In this document: piece by piece, positions 17,262-26,422 of the stretch | Layout: every line of letters starts with the position of its first letter | How positions within the stretch are numbered: position 1 is the first letter of the stretch | Assembly: GCF_000427405.1 (NCBI RefSeq) | Contig: NZ_KE386491.1 | Coordinates: 3,253,190-3,317,189, forward strand | Reading direction: 5' to 3' | Length of the DNA stretch: 64,000 nucleotides | Source: Flectobacillus major DSM 103 | Lineage (GTDB): Bacteria; Bacteroidota; Bacteroidia; Cytophagales; Spirosomataceae | The notes under the pieces: generated by a model | What the model was told of the DNA's origin: nothing | The model's input: only the letters and a program-made list of their open reading frames with translations | The model's database searches: none | Translations under genes and position numbers: made by a program

Positions 17262-19025
17262 TTATAATACCGTTTTTATTTTCAATTCATCCATTTGTTT
17301 CTGGTCGATTGTTGATGGCGAATCTATCATTACATCTCTTCCTGAATTATTTTTAGGGAAAGCGATAAAGTCACGGATAGAATCTGAACCTCCAAACAAC
17401 GAGCACAAACGGTCAAAGCCAAATGCCAAACCGCCATGTGGTGGAGCTCCATATTCAAAGGCATCCATCAAGAAACCAAACTGATGTTTTGCCTCTTCGT
17501 CTGAGAAGCCCAACACCTCAAACATTTTGGCTTGTAAATCTTTTTGGAAAATACGAATAGACCCCCCCCCTACTTCTACACCATTGATTACCATATCATA
17601 AGCATTTGCACGGATTTTGCCGTAATCGCCAGCTTCTAGGAATGGAATATCTTCTGGTTTTGGAGCTGTAAATGGGTGGTGCATCGCAAACCAGCGGTTA
17701 TCTTCTTCGCCATATTCCAACAACGGGAAGTCAACTACCCAGTGTACCGAATACACCTCTGGGTTACGTAAGCCCAAACGGTTACCGATTTCTAAACGTA
17801 GTTCGTTAAGTTGTTTTCTTGGTTTGTCGCCATCGCCACAAAGAATCAACAACAAGTCGCCAGGTTCTGCTCCTGCGGTAGCTACCCATTGTTTCAAATC
17901 CTCCTCTGTATAGAATTTATCTACAGAAGATTTGATACTGCCATCGGCATTGTAACGTACATAAATCAAGCCTTTAGATCCAATTTGAGGGCGTTTTACA
18001 AAATCGGTTAATTCATCAACCTGCTTGCGGGTATATTCTGCACAACCTTTGGCATTGATACCTACAACAACCGACGATGCATCAAATACAGGGAAATTTT
18101 TGCCAGAAGTTAAATCTACAGACTCGCTTTTTAGTTCATAAAACTTCATTCCAAAGCGAATATCTGGTTTGTCAGAACCATAATATTTCATAGCATCGGC
18201 ATAAGTCATACGAGGTACTTCGTTGAGTTCAATGCCTTTCAAGTTTTTGAACAACTGACGAACCAAGCCTTCAAACATTTGCAAAATATCTTCCTGTTCG
18301 ATAAACGACATTTCGCAGTCAATTTGAGTAAACTCAGGCTGACGGTCGGCACGCAAATCTTCATCACGGAAACATTTTACAATCTGGAAATAACGGTCAA
18401 AGCCCGATACCATCAACAACTGCTTGAATGTTTGAGGAGACTGAGGCAAAGCATAAAACTCGCCAGGGTTCATACGAGAAGGCACAACAAAGTCACGAGC
18501 CCCTTCAGGCGTAGATTTAATCAAAACAGGGGTTTCTACTTCGATAAACCCTTGTCCGTCCAAGTAAGAACGTACTTCTTGAGCCATTTTATGACGCAAA
18601 ATCAAGTTCTGACGAACAGGGTTACGACGCAAATCAAGGTAGCGGTATTTCATCCGAATATCATCGCCACCATCGGTTTCGTCTTCAATCAAAAATGGAG
18701 GTAATTTGGCAGGGTTAAGCACTGTTAGCTCTGCTACTTTTACTTCAATATCTCCAGTTGCGATTTTATCATTTTTAGAAAGACGTTCCACTACAGTTCC
18801 TGTTACAGAAACCACAAACTCACGCCCTAATGAACGAGCAGTATCAAGTGCTTCTTTTGAAGTTTTTCCTTCTTCTAGCATCAATTGTGTGATACCATAG
18901 CGGTCACGGAGGTCAATCCAAATCATTCCACCCTTGTCACGAGTACGTTGTACCCATCCACAAAGTGTAACGACTTCACTTACGTTAGCGATACGCAGTT
19001 CGCCATTATTGTGTGTTCTTAGCAT
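17262..19025 (-). CDS. aspS: Aspartate--tRNA ligase
   Basis: A class II aminoacyl-tRNA synthetase of 587 aa, with the OB-fold anticodon domain first ([11 protein letters not shown]...VTLCGWVQR), then the catalytic domain with the bacterial-type GAD insert. Motif 2 ([19 protein letters not shown]) and motif 3 ([10 protein letters not shown]) are intact. It charges tRNA-Asp with aspartate. I start at the ATG at 19025, which matches the family's usual MLRTH opening; the longer frame from a TTG at 19058 would translate part of a palindrome in the leader. A run of nine G (complement of 17562-17570) encodes three glycines in [11 protein letters not shown]. Confidence 0.96.
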   Translation of the reverse strand: MLRTHNNGELRIANVSEVVTLCGWVQRTRDKGGMIWIDLRDRYGITQLMLEEGKTSKEALDTARSLGREFVVSVTGTVVERLSKNDKIATGDIEVKVAELTVLNPAKLPPFLIEDETDGGDDIRMKYRYLDLRRNPVRQNLILRHKMAQEVRSYLDGQGFIEVETPVLIKSTPEGARDFVVPSRMNPGEFYALPQSPQTFKQLLMVSGFDRYFQIVKCFRDEDLRADRQPEFTQIDCEMSFIEQEDILQMFEGLVRQLFKNLKGIELNEVPRMTYADAMKYYGSDKPDIRFGMKFYELKSESVDLTSGKNFPVFDASSVVVGINAKGCAEYTRKQVDELTDFVKRPQIGSKGLIYVRYNADGSIKSSVDKFYTEEDLKQWVATAGAEPGDLLLILCGDGDKPRKQLNELRLEIGNRLGLRNPEVYSVHWVVDFPLLEYGEEDNRWFAMHHPFTAPKPEDIPFLEAGDYGKIRANAYDMVINGVEVGGGSIRIFQKDLQAKMFEVLGFSDEEAKHQFGFLMDAFEYGAPPHGGLAFGFDRLCSLFGGSDSIRDFIAFPKNNSGRDVMIDSPSTIDQKQMDELKIKTVL

Positions 19026-19038
19026 AAGTTTTTTAGTA

Positions 19039-19099
19039 CGGACGGCCTTGTCCGTCAATGTATTCTCTTAGTATTAACAAATACGGACAAGCCTGTCCG
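19039..19099 (-). repeat. Twin CGGAC...GTCCG palindromes in the aspS leader
   Basis: Two related 16-base imperfect palindromes lie between the predicted aspS promoter and start codon. Read on the minus strand, 19099-19084 is CGGACAGGCTTGTCCG (stem 6) and 19054-19039 is CGGACAAGGCCGTCCG (stem 5), separated by 29 bases. Both would form hairpins in the 5' leader. They could be a leader control element or a pair of dispersed REP-like repeats; the sequence does not decide. Confidence 0.6.
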
Positions 19100-19113
19100 A
19101 GCTAAATAATTCG

Positions 19114-19145
19114 CAAAATTACAGAAATTGTTAGGTGTCACCCAA
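19114..19145 (-). promoter_or_regulatory. Bacteroidota-type promoter for aspS
   Basis: The minus strand reads TTG (complement of 19143-19145), a 21-base spacer and TAATTTTG (complement of 19114-19121), a full match to TTG / TAnnTTTG. The transcript would start near 19107, so both palindromes fall inside a leader of about 82 bases. Confidence 0.55.
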
Positions 19146-19247
19146 AAGATTTTGAAAACTATTTGATAGGTTTTAAGATTGTATTAGAAAAAATATAGTT
19201 CTTCGTTGTTTTTTGTAGACAAATCGGGGGAAATAAAGGCATTTTTT

Positions 19248-20705
19248 ATGAAAAAAGTAGGCATCATTGGAGCAGGCATTGCGGGTATTGCATCGGCTAT
19301 TCGTTTGGCCAACAAAGGGTATAGTGTAGAAGTATTTGAAGCCAACGAATATGCAGGAGGCAAATTAAGTAATTTTGAACAAAAGGGATTCCGTTTTGAT
19401 GCTGGGCCATCGTTATTCACATTACCTCATTTGGTAGAAGAATTATTTACGTTGTCGGGAAAAAACCCTACCGATTTTTTTGATTATGAACGCCTCGATG
19501 TTATCTGCCATTATTTTTGGGAAGACGGCACTAGGCTCAAAGCTTTGGCACAACCCCAAGACTTTGCCCAAGAAATAGAACGTGTTATTGGTGTTCCAGC
19601 CCACAAGGTAACTCGTTTCTTGGCAGATAGTGCCTTCAAATACGACGTGCTAGATGGGCTTTTTCTACAAGACTCATTACATAAGCTTTCAACTTGGACT
19701 TCGGCAAAAGCCTTGCGTGGTTATCTTAACCTACCCAAATTAGGGATTTTTGGCACAATGAACGATGCCAACCAAAAGCAATTTCAACATCCAAAGCTTG
19801 TACAATTGTTTAACCGATATGCTACTTATAACGGCTCAGACCCTTATCAAACACCTGCTACGCTCAATATTATTCCACACCTAGAATATAATATTGGGGC
19901 ATTTTTTCCTAGAAAAGGTATGGTCGATATTACCAATTCTTTGGTACAACTTGCCGAATCGCTAGGGGTTGTTTTTCATTATCAAACACCCGTTTTAGAA
20001 ATCATTACCAGCAATCACCAAGTGTCGGGCATTCGGACAGCTCATTCAACCCTAGACTTTGATATAGTAGTATCTAATATGGATATTACCCCAACGTATC
20101 GAAAACTCCTGCCCAAAGCTCAGCATCCCGATAGGCTATTAGACCAGCCTAAGTCGAGTTCGGGCGTGATTTTTTACTGGGGTATCAATCAGCAATTTCC
20201 AGAACTAGATTTACACAATATCTTTTTTAGCGACAACTATCAAGAAGAGTTTAAGTGGATGTTCGACAAAAATGATATTTATCATGACCCTACCGTTTAT
20301 ATCAATATTACTTCTAAAAACAAGCCCAACGATGCCCCTTCTGGCTGCGAAAACTGGTTTGTACTCGTCAATGCCCCTGCTAATAATGGACAAGACTGGG
20401 ATAACATCATTGATAAACTCCGTGAGAATATATTGCAGAAAATTAGCAGAATATTGAGCTGTGATATAAAAAAACACCTCGTTTGTGAAGCTATTTTAGA
20501 CCCTAGGAGCATTGAAAGCAAAACTTCGTCTGCTCAGGGGGCATTGTATGGCAATTCGTCGAACAACAAGTATGCTGCTTTTTTGAGGCATGCCAACTTT
20601 TCATCAAAAATCAAAAATTTGTATTTTGTTGGTGGTAGTGTACATCCAGGAGGGGGTATCCCTTTGGCATTATCATCGGCCAAGATTATGGCCAAAGAAC
20701 TTTAA
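19248..20705 (+). CDS. Carotenoid desaturase family protein (CrtI/CrtD type)
   Basis: A 485-aa FAD-dependent desaturase. The N-terminal dinucleotide fold is VGIIGAGIAGIASAIRLANKGY followed by VFEANEYAGGKL, and the C-terminal FAD-contacting motif is FVGGSVHPGGGIPLALSSAKI, both diagnostic of the phytoene-desaturase/hydroxycarotenoid-desaturase family. In Bacteroidota this lone type is often annotated CrtD (1-hydroxycarotenoid 3,4-desaturase), but CrtI versus CrtD cannot be settled without crt neighbours, and none are present. The start is the ATG at 19248; the longer frame from 19206 adds residues before the FAD fold. The substrate would be a membrane carotenoid. Confidence 0.85.
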   Translation: MKKVGIIGAGIAGIASAIRLANKGYSVEVFEANEYAGGKLSNFEQKGFRFDAGPSLFTLPHLVEELFTLSGKNPTDFFDYERLDVICHYFWEDGTRLKALAQPQDFAQEIERVIGVPAHKVTRFLADSAFKYDVLDGLFLQDSLHKLSTWTSAKALRGYLNLPKLGIFGTMNDANQKQFQHPKLVQLFNRYATYNGSDPYQTPATLNIIPHLEYNIGAFFPRKGMVDITNSLVQLAESLGVVFHYQTPVLEIITSNHQVSGIRTAHSTLDFDIVVSNMDITPTYRKLLPKAQHPDRLLDQPKSSSGVIFYWGINQQFPELDLHNIFFSDNYQEEFKWMFDKNDIYHDPTVYINITSKNKPNDAPSGCENWFVLVNAPANNGQDWDNIIDKLRENILQKISRILSCDIKKHLVCEAILDPRSIESKTSSAQGALYGNSSNNKYAAFLRHANFSSKIKNLYFVGGSVHPGGGIPLALSSAKIMAKEL

Positions 20706-20844
20706 GCATATCCTTTGAGTTGCTTGCGTAGCTAATGAAAGTTTCTGAACTTTGCCAAAATAATAACGACCGTATGTTGACATTGTAGTGCTGAGCGTAT
20801 CAGCCCAAACATACAGCTTATCAACTTATAGCAATAGAACAATC

Positions 20845-21321
20845 ATGATTCAACGTTTTCAAACTTTATTATTGGCGGTAGTAGTTATCGCAATGGCCAC
20901 CGTAATAGGTACACCTATCTGGCAAAAAAGTAGTGCGGCTCTTAATCAAAAAGTAGTACTAACAGCTTCGGCATTGGAGCATTCGCAAGCCACAACGGTA
21001 TTGAGCAGTCAAAGTAACATTTATATAGCCGTATTGGCAGGCATTGCGGCACTCGTAGCTATAGTTTCTATTTCACAGTATAAGAAAAGAGTATTACAGA
21101 TGACCTTAGGAGCTATCAACTCAGCATTGATAGCTTTGGTATTGATCTTGAGCTTTTATCATATTTTTCAAATAGGTATTCCTATGTTCGAGCCAGAAAA
21201 TCAGGGAGCATATTCAACAGGTTTTTATGCAGCAGCAGTAGGTTTATTAGCCAATATGATAGCCAACCGCTTTATTCGTCGCGACGAAACGTTGGTTCGT
21301 TCTGCCGATAGAATGCGATAG
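20845..21321 (+). CDS. DUF4293 family membrane protein
   Basis: A protein of about 158 aa with four predicted transmembrane helices (about 5-22, 50-68, 80-105, 120-140). The MIQRFQTLLLAVVVIAM opening is typical of DUF4293, a Bacteroidota-restricted family of unknown function often found near translation or transcription-termination genes. The ATG at 20845 is chosen because family members begin MIQR; the longer frame from 20788 adds a non-hydrophobic extension. A very strong hairpin follows the stop. Confidence 0.85.
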   Translation: MIQRFQTLLLAVVVIAMATVIGTPIWQKSSAALNQKVVLTASALEHSQATTVLSSQSNIYIAVLAGIAALVAIVSISQYKKRVLQMTLGAINSALIALVLILSFYHIFQIGIPMFEPENQGAYSTGFYAAAVGLLANMIANRFIRRDETLVRSADRMR

Positions 21322-21327
21322 TCTATA

Positions 21328-21357
21328 CAAGCGAGCGTGCATCTGCACGCTCGCTTG
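21328..21357. terminator. Bidirectional terminator between DUF4293 gene and kpsF-like gene
   Basis: A perfect GC-rich 13-bp stem, CAAGCGAGCGTGC (21328-21340) with GCACGCTCGCTTG (21345-21357), and a 4-base loop between converging genes. Confidence 0.85.
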
Positions 21358-21364
21358 ATTGAAT

Positions 21365-22333
21365 CTATACTAATCCTTCTTTCAGCAAATCGTGTAAGTG
21401 AACAAAACCGAGTGGTTTGGCTTCGTCTACTACTACCAACGAAGTAATATTTTTGGATTGCATCACCTGCAAAGCTTCTGTGGCATAAGCATCGGCACGA
21501 ATCGTTTTGGGCGAAACAGTCATAATATCTTTGGCCATCAACCCTGTTAGGGTATCATGTTTATTCAACATTCTTCGTACATCGCCATCGGTAATAATAC
21601 CTAGAAGCACCCCATCGGCAGCCACTACAGCAGTAGCCCCCAATCTTTTTGAACTAATTTCGAGTATAGCATCCTTTACAGAGGTTGTATCATATACCAA
21701 TGGCAGGTCGTGATTAGGATACAAATCCGATACTTTTAGGTACAATTTTTTGCCTAAAGCCCCTCCAGGGTGGTATTTGGCAAAATCGGTACTACTAAAG
21801 CCTCGGCATTCGAGCAAGCAAACGGCAAGGGCATCGCCCAAAGCCAAAGCAACCGTTGTACTGGTTGTAGGAGCTAAATTAAGCGTATCGGCTTCACGCT
21901 CGGCTAGGGCATGCAAAATATAATCTGCATTTTTACCTAGATAAGAATTTGGATTTGAAACCATTGCAATTAATTTTACACCAGTTCTTTTAATTAAAGG
22001 GACTAATACCTTAATTTCGGGTGTGTCGCCTGATTTGGAAATACACATTACCGTATCATTTGGTTGAACCATACCCAAGTCACCATGAATCGCATCGGCT
22101 GCGTGCATGAACAAAGCGGGCGTTCCCGTTGAATTAAGTGTTGCCACAATTTTCTGAGCAATAATAGCAGATTTGCCAATGCCTGTAATCACAAAGCGTC
22201 CTTGACTGCTAAGTAAGTGATTTACACAGGATTCAAAATTAGAATCTATTTTCTCAGTAATTTTTAGAATAGCTTCGGCTTCTTCCTGCAAAACTTTTTT
22301 TGCTGTTGATTGAATATTTTTTACTAATTTCAA
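21365..22333 (-). CDS. kdsD: KpsF/GutQ-type arabinose-5-phosphate isomerase
   Basis: A 322-aa protein: N-terminal SIS sugar-isomerase domain (GRFVITGIGKSAIIAQKIVATLNSTG, then CISKSGDTPEI) and a C-terminal pair of CBS domains. It interconverts ribulose-5-phosphate and arabinose-5-phosphate, the first step to KDO for lipopolysaccharide. The frame begins with a TTG (22333). No in-frame ATG lies upstream before a stop, and the TTG start gives the normal family length. A promoter match 46 bases upstream supports it. No kds neighbours are in the window. Confidence 0.9.
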   Translation of the reverse strand: MKLVKNIQSTAKKVLQEEAEAILKITEKIDSNFESCVNHLLSSQGRFVITGIGKSAIIAQKIVATLNSTGTPALFMHAADAIHGDLGMVQPNDTVMCISKSGDTPEIKVLVPLIKRTGVKLIAMVSNPNSYLGKNADYILHALAEREADTLNLAPTTSTTVALALGDALAVCLLECRGFSSTDFAKYHPGGALGKKLYLKVSDLYPNHDLPLVYDTTSVKDAILEISSKRLGATAVVAADGVLLGIITDGDVRRMLNKHDTLTGLMAKDIMTVSPKTIRADAYATEALQVMQSKNITSLVVVDEAKPLGFVHLHDLLKEGLV

Positions 22334-22378
22334 TTTTAGAAACGGTTTTAAATGACTGGTTTTGTATTAATTTTAGTG

Positions 22379-22413
22379 CAAAGATAAACTATTATATAAG
22401 TACAGTCTCACAA
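22379..22413 (-). promoter_or_regulatory. Bacteroidota-type promoter for the kdsD-like gene
   Basis: The minus strand reads TTG (complement of 22411-22413), a 24-base spacer and TATCTTTG (complement of 22379-22386). The spacer is slightly long. The leader would be about 39 bases to the TTG start. Confidence 0.45.
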
Positions 22414-22461
22414 CCACCAAATATCAATTTTTATCCATAACCTCAAATAAGTTTGAAGACA

Positions 22462-24822
22462 ATGAGTGTTAGCCAAGAGACCACCAACTTGTTGAAGGAA
22501 AAATTAAAAGAAACCTTCGGATACAGCCAGTTCCGTGGCGAGCAAGAAGAGATTATTAAAAACACCCTAGCTGGCAAAAATACATTTGTAATTATGCCAA
22601 CAGGGGCAGGCAAATCGCTATGCTACCAGTTGCCTGCTATAGCCACAGAAGGAACAGCTATCGTAATTTCGCCACTGATTGCATTAATGAAAAATCAGGT
22701 TGACCAAATGAACGCATTTGGCATTAATGCTCAATTTTTAAACTCGTCGCTCAACAAAGCTGAGATGACCAAGGTTAAAAATGATGTAATCAGTGGGCAG
22801 GTAAAATTGTTATACATTGCCCCTGAGTCGCTGACCAAGGAAGATAACCTAGCTTTTCTAAAACAAGCTAAAATCTCTTTTGTGGCCATTGACGAGGCTC
22901 ACTGTATTTCTGAATGGGGGCATGATTTCCGTCCAGAGTATCGTCGTATTCGTAGCATTGTCGAAAGCCTCGACAATACGCTACCGATTATAGCCCTCAC
23001 TGCCACTGCTACGCCAAAAGTGCAGCTAGATATTCAGAAAAATTTGAACATGGACGACGCTACCTTGTTCAAATCATCTTTTAATAGAAAAAACCTTTAT
23101 TACGAAATCCGTGCAAAACGTGACGATATAGATAAGCAGATTATCAAGTATATCAAAGCCAACCACGGAAAAGCAGGTATTATTTATTGCCTAAGCCGCA
23201 AAAAGGTAGAAGAAGTTGCCGAGGTGCTTAATGTTAATGGTATCAAAGCCCTTCCGTATCATGCAGGTCTTGATGGCGATATTCGTATGGCTAATCAAGA
23301 AGCTTTCTTGAACGAAGAGGTGGAGGTAATGGTAGCCACTATTGCCTTTGGTATGGGTATCGACAAGCCTGATGTACGTTTTGTGATTCACTACGATGCA
23401 CCGAAGTCGCTTGAAGGGTATTACCAAGAAACAGGTAGAGCCGGACGAGACGGCCTAGAGGGTACTTGTATTATGTTTTATGCCAAAGAAGATATCAATA
23501 AACTTGATAAATTCAACAAAGATAAAACTATCAACGAGCGCGATACCGCCCGAATGCTGCTCCACGAAATGGTATTCTATGCCACCTTGGGAACTTGCCG
23601 CCGTCGCCAATTAATGCACTATTTTGGCGAGTATGTTGACAAAGATTGTGGCTATTGCGATAATTGTAAAAAACCAACACCAAAATTCAAAGCCGAACAA
23701 GAGGTAGTCTTGGCTATCCAAGCAGCTATCATGACTGGCGAACGCTTTGATGTTCAGCACTTGGCCGATGTATTGTTGGGCAACAAAAATCAATATATCA
23801 CTAGCTATGAACACCATAAACTTGATATTTTTGGCAAAGGGAAAGGTTTCTTCAAACTCCAAGCCGATGAAGATGAGGACGACGATGATGACGACGATGA
23901 CGAAGTAGAATATACCGACGAAGAAGATGAGGATGGCAATCCGATTCCAAAACCGAAAGCTAAAAAAGCACCAAAACCTTCTAAAAAGAAAGCTCAACAA
24001 CAACAAGAACCTGTAGAACAATGGCAATCTTTGATTCGTCAGATTACGGTGCTTGGCTTCTTGGAAAAAGATATCGAAAACTATGGTATTTTGAAAGTCT
24101 CGGAAAAAGGACACGCTTTCTTGAAAGATTCGTACCCTATTACGTTGTCGAAAGACCACGATTACGAACACGAACATATCGAAGACGAAGACGATAAAGA
24201 ATCGCTTGGAGGTAGTGGTAGTGGCTCGTACGACGAAGCTTTGTTTGAATTACTCAAAAACCTTCGTAAAAAATTAGCAAAAGATAAAAACCTGCCTCCT
24301 TATGTAATCTTCCAAGACCCGTCATTAGAAGAAATGGCCACGACGTATCCAACTACCAAGGAAGATATGGCTCAAATCAATGGCGTAGGAATGGGCAAAG
24401 TAGTAAAATTTGGTCGCCCTTTTATCGACTTAATTAAAAAGTATGTAGAAGACAACGAAATTGAAACTGCTACCGAGGTTGTTGTAAAATCGACTGTCAA
24501 TAAATCAAAAATCAAAATTCATATTATCCAGCAGGTAGATAGAAAAGTAGATTTGGATATTATTGCTGAACAAAAAGAACTAGCCATGGAAGATTTGATT
24601 GAAGAAATCGAACACATTTGCTATTCTGGAACCAAATTGAATCTTGATTACTATATTAATCAGGTAGTTGAGCCCGACAAACAAGAAGAAATTTACGATT
24701 ATTTCATGACTGCCGATACCGATAACATAGCGGTAGCCTTAGATAAATGTGGTATTGATGACATTACAGAAGAAGAATTACGCTTGATGAGAATCAAATT
24801 CTTGAGCGAAGTAGCTAATTAA
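22462..24822 (+). CDS. recQ: ATP-dependent DNA helicase RecQ
   Basis: A RecQ of about 786 aa. In order: a superfamily 2 helicase core with Walker A MPTGAGKSLCYQLP and the DEAH box IDEAHCISEWGHDFRPEYR; the ARGARR-type motif QETGRAGRDG; the RQC zinc site C-R-R-R..CGYCDNC; an acidic then Lys/Pro-rich insert (about 468-520) splitting the RQC winged-helix; an HRDC domain (about 595-670); and a C-terminal helix-turn-helix extension. It unwinds 3'-5' in recombination and fork repair. The start is the ATG at 22462 (a TTG nine bases upstream is the alternative). Confidence 0.94.
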   Translation: MSVSQETTNLLKEKLKETFGYSQFRGEQEEIIKNTLAGKNTFVIMPTGAGKSLCYQLPAIATEGTAIVISPLIALMKNQVDQMNAFGINAQFLNSSLNKAEMTKVKNDVISGQVKLLYIAPESLTKEDNLAFLKQAKISFVAIDEAHCISEWGHDFRPEYRRIRSIVESLDNTLPIIALTATATPKVQLDIQKNLNMDDATLFKSSFNRKNLYYEIRAKRDDIDKQIIKYIKANHGKAGIIYCLSRKKVEEVAEVLNVNGIKALPYHAGLDGDIRMANQEAFLNEEVEVMVATIAFGMGIDKPDVRFVIHYDAPKSLEGYYQETGRAGRDGLEGTCIMFYAKEDINKLDKFNKDKTINERDTARMLLHEMVFYATLGTCRRRQLMHYFGEYVDKDCGYCDNCKKPTPKFKAEQEVVLAIQAAIMTGERFDVQHLADVLLGNKNQYITSYEHHKLDIFGKGKGFFKLQADEDEDDDDDDDDEVEYTDEEDEDGNPIPKPKAKKAPKPSKKKAQQQQEPVEQWQSLIRQITVLGFLEKDIENYGILKVSEKGHAFLKDSYPITLSKDHDYEHEHIEDEDDKESLGGSGSGSYDEALFELLKNLRKKLAKDKNLPPYVIFQDPSLEEMATTYPTTKEDMAQINGVGMGKVVKFGRPFIDLIKKYVEDNEIETATEVVVKSTVNKSKIKIHIIQQVDRKVDLDIIAEQKELAMEDLIEEIEHICYSGTKLNLDYYINQVVEPDKQEEIYDYFMTADTDNIAVALDKCGIDDITEEELRLMRIKFLSEVAN

Positions 24823-24889
24823 TCAAATTTACTCGCTATCAATTCGTTATAAATTCCGCATAGGGCTTTTATCCTGTGTGATAGTGTCT

Positions 24890-24897
24890 TAATTTTG
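24890..24897 (+). promoter_or_regulatory. -7 element in the recQ-purD gap
   Basis: TAATTTTG matches TAnnTTTG about 110 bases before purD. No clear TTG lies at the expected upstream distance. It is the best candidate promoter in this 185-base gap. Confidence 0.3.
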
Positions 24898-25007
24898 TAC
24901 AATTATTGGTTAATCCTGTATTTTCTATTGTACCATATTCTAAATCATTACAAATAGCCGATTGCCCTAAGCTTGAGGCTATTTACTTTATAGATTACTC
25001 AAACTAA

Positions 25008-26291
25008 ATGAACATACTTATTTTAGGCTCTGGCGGACGTGAACATGCTTTTGCATGGAAAATTGCCCAAAGCCCTCTTTGCGGAAAATTGTTTGTAGCC
25101 CCAGGTAATGCTGGAACGGCTTCAATTGCTACTAATATTGCTGTTGGCTACAATGATTTTGAAAAAATCGCAGAGGTTGTTTTAGAAAATAACATTAGCC
25201 TTGTAATTGTTGGCCCTGAAGAACCACTAGTAAAAGGTGTACGTGATTATTTTGCTGCTCGTACCGACTTACAGCATATTCTGATGGTTGGCCCAGATTC
25301 AAAAGGAGCAATGCTTGAAGGCTCAAAGGACTTTTCTAAAAACTTTATGGTCAAATATGGCGTTCCTACGGCAAAGTCTCAAACTTTCACCAAAGACACT
25401 ATCCAAGAAGGCTTAGATTATTTGACTCATCAAAAACTTCCTATCGTACTAAAAGCTGACGGCCTTGCCGCTGGAAAAGGAGTAATTATTGCCCAAACCT
25501 TAGAAGAAGCTCAAGAAAGCCTTACCGAAATGCTTGTTGATGCCAAATTTGGCGATGCAAGTAGCAAAGTGGTTATCGAAGAGTTTTTGACGGGTATCGA
25601 ATTGTCGGTATTTGTATTAACCGATGGCGAATCTTACAAAATTTTGCCTGAAGCCAAAGACTATAAGCGTATTGGCGAAGGTGATACTGGCCTCAATACA
25701 GGCGGTATGGGTGCTGTTTCGCCAGTGCCTTTTGCCACCGAAAAATTCATGCAGTCGGTAGAAGAAACCGTTGTAAAACCAACCTTAACGGGCCTACAAG
25801 CCGAAGGTATCAAATACAATGGATTTATTTTTATTGGTTTAATGAATCATGAAGGTGAACCTTACGTTATTGAATACAACGCACGTATGGGCGACCCTGA
25901 AACAGAGGTTGTTTTACCTCGTATAGAGTCAGATTTGTTGGCTCTTATGATTGCAACAGCAAAAGGCGAGCTAAGCCAAGCTGAACTTGTAGTAAGCAAA
26001 CAACATGCCGTAACTACTGTAGTGGTGGCAGGTGGATACCCTGGCGACTACAAAAAAGGCGATGTAATTGTAGGTTACGAAAATATTGAAGATGCCATGC
26101 TATTCCATGCAGGAACTACTCTTGATGGCAATTTGGTAGTAACCAATGGTGGTAGAGTGTTGGCTCTTACAGGTATGTCGAATACATTAGAAAGAGCTAT
26201 CCAAAAATCTCAAAAAGCAGCTAATAGCGTGCTTTTTGATGGAAAATATTATCGAAAAGATATTGGTTTGGATGTGCTCAGATATAGTTAG
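25008..26291 (+). CDS. purD: Phosphoribosylamine--glycine ligase
   Basis: A 427-aa GARS. The N-domain opens NILILGSGGREHAFAWKIAQSP; the ATP-grasp core has PIVLKADGLAAGKGVIIAQT, EEFLTGIELSVFVLTDG and NTGGMGAVSPVPFA; and the metal-binding block is YNARMGDPETEVVLPR. It catalyses the ATP-dependent addition of glycine to phosphoribosylamine, the second step of purine synthesis, in the cytoplasm. It is single-domain (no PurM or PurN fusion) with normal length. The start is the ATG at 25008. The ricT-like gene follows after 131 bases. Confidence 0.96.
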   Translation: MNILILGSGGREHAFAWKIAQSPLCGKLFVAPGNAGTASIATNIAVGYNDFEKIAEVVLENNISLVIVGPEEPLVKGVRDYFAARTDLQHILMVGPDSKGAMLEGSKDFSKNFMVKYGVPTAKSQTFTKDTIQEGLDYLTHQKLPIVLKADGLAAGKGVIIAQTLEEAQESLTEMLVDAKFGDASSKVVIEEFLTGIELSVFVLTDGESYKILPEAKDYKRIGEGDTGLNTGGMGAVSPVPFATEKFMQSVEETVVKPTLTGLQAEGIKYNGFIFIGLMNHEGEPYVIEYNARMGDPETEVVLPRIESDLLALMIATAKGELSQAELVVSKQHAVTTVVVAGGYPGDYKKGDVIVGYENIEDAMLFHAGTTLDGNLVVTNGGRVLALTGMSNTLERAIQKSQKAANSVLFDGKYYRKDIGLDVLRYS

Positions 26292-26390
26292 TTGCAATTT
26301 CTCCACTCGGACTTTCAAGACTGAAATGAAGATAATGGGAAAATTGTTTCACTGAGTTTTGAGCAATAGTACGCCCGAAGGGGCTGCTTT

Positions 26391-26415
26391 CTCTCATTCT
26401 CTCATTTACTCATTG
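26391..26415 (+). repeat. Three degenerate 8-bp CTCATT units upstream of the ricT-like gene
   Basis: TCTCATTC, TCTCATTT and ACTCATTG follow one another directly, ending seven bases before the start codon at 26423. The period of eight resembles the perfect octamer array after uvrA at the window end, although the unit differs. Confidence 0.45.
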
Positions 26416-26422
26416 AAGAAAT

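Noticed and set aside
19026..19058. aspS start at the TTG at 19058
   Set aside because: It would translate a leader palindrome; the ATG at 19025 gives the family's normal MLRTH N-terminus.
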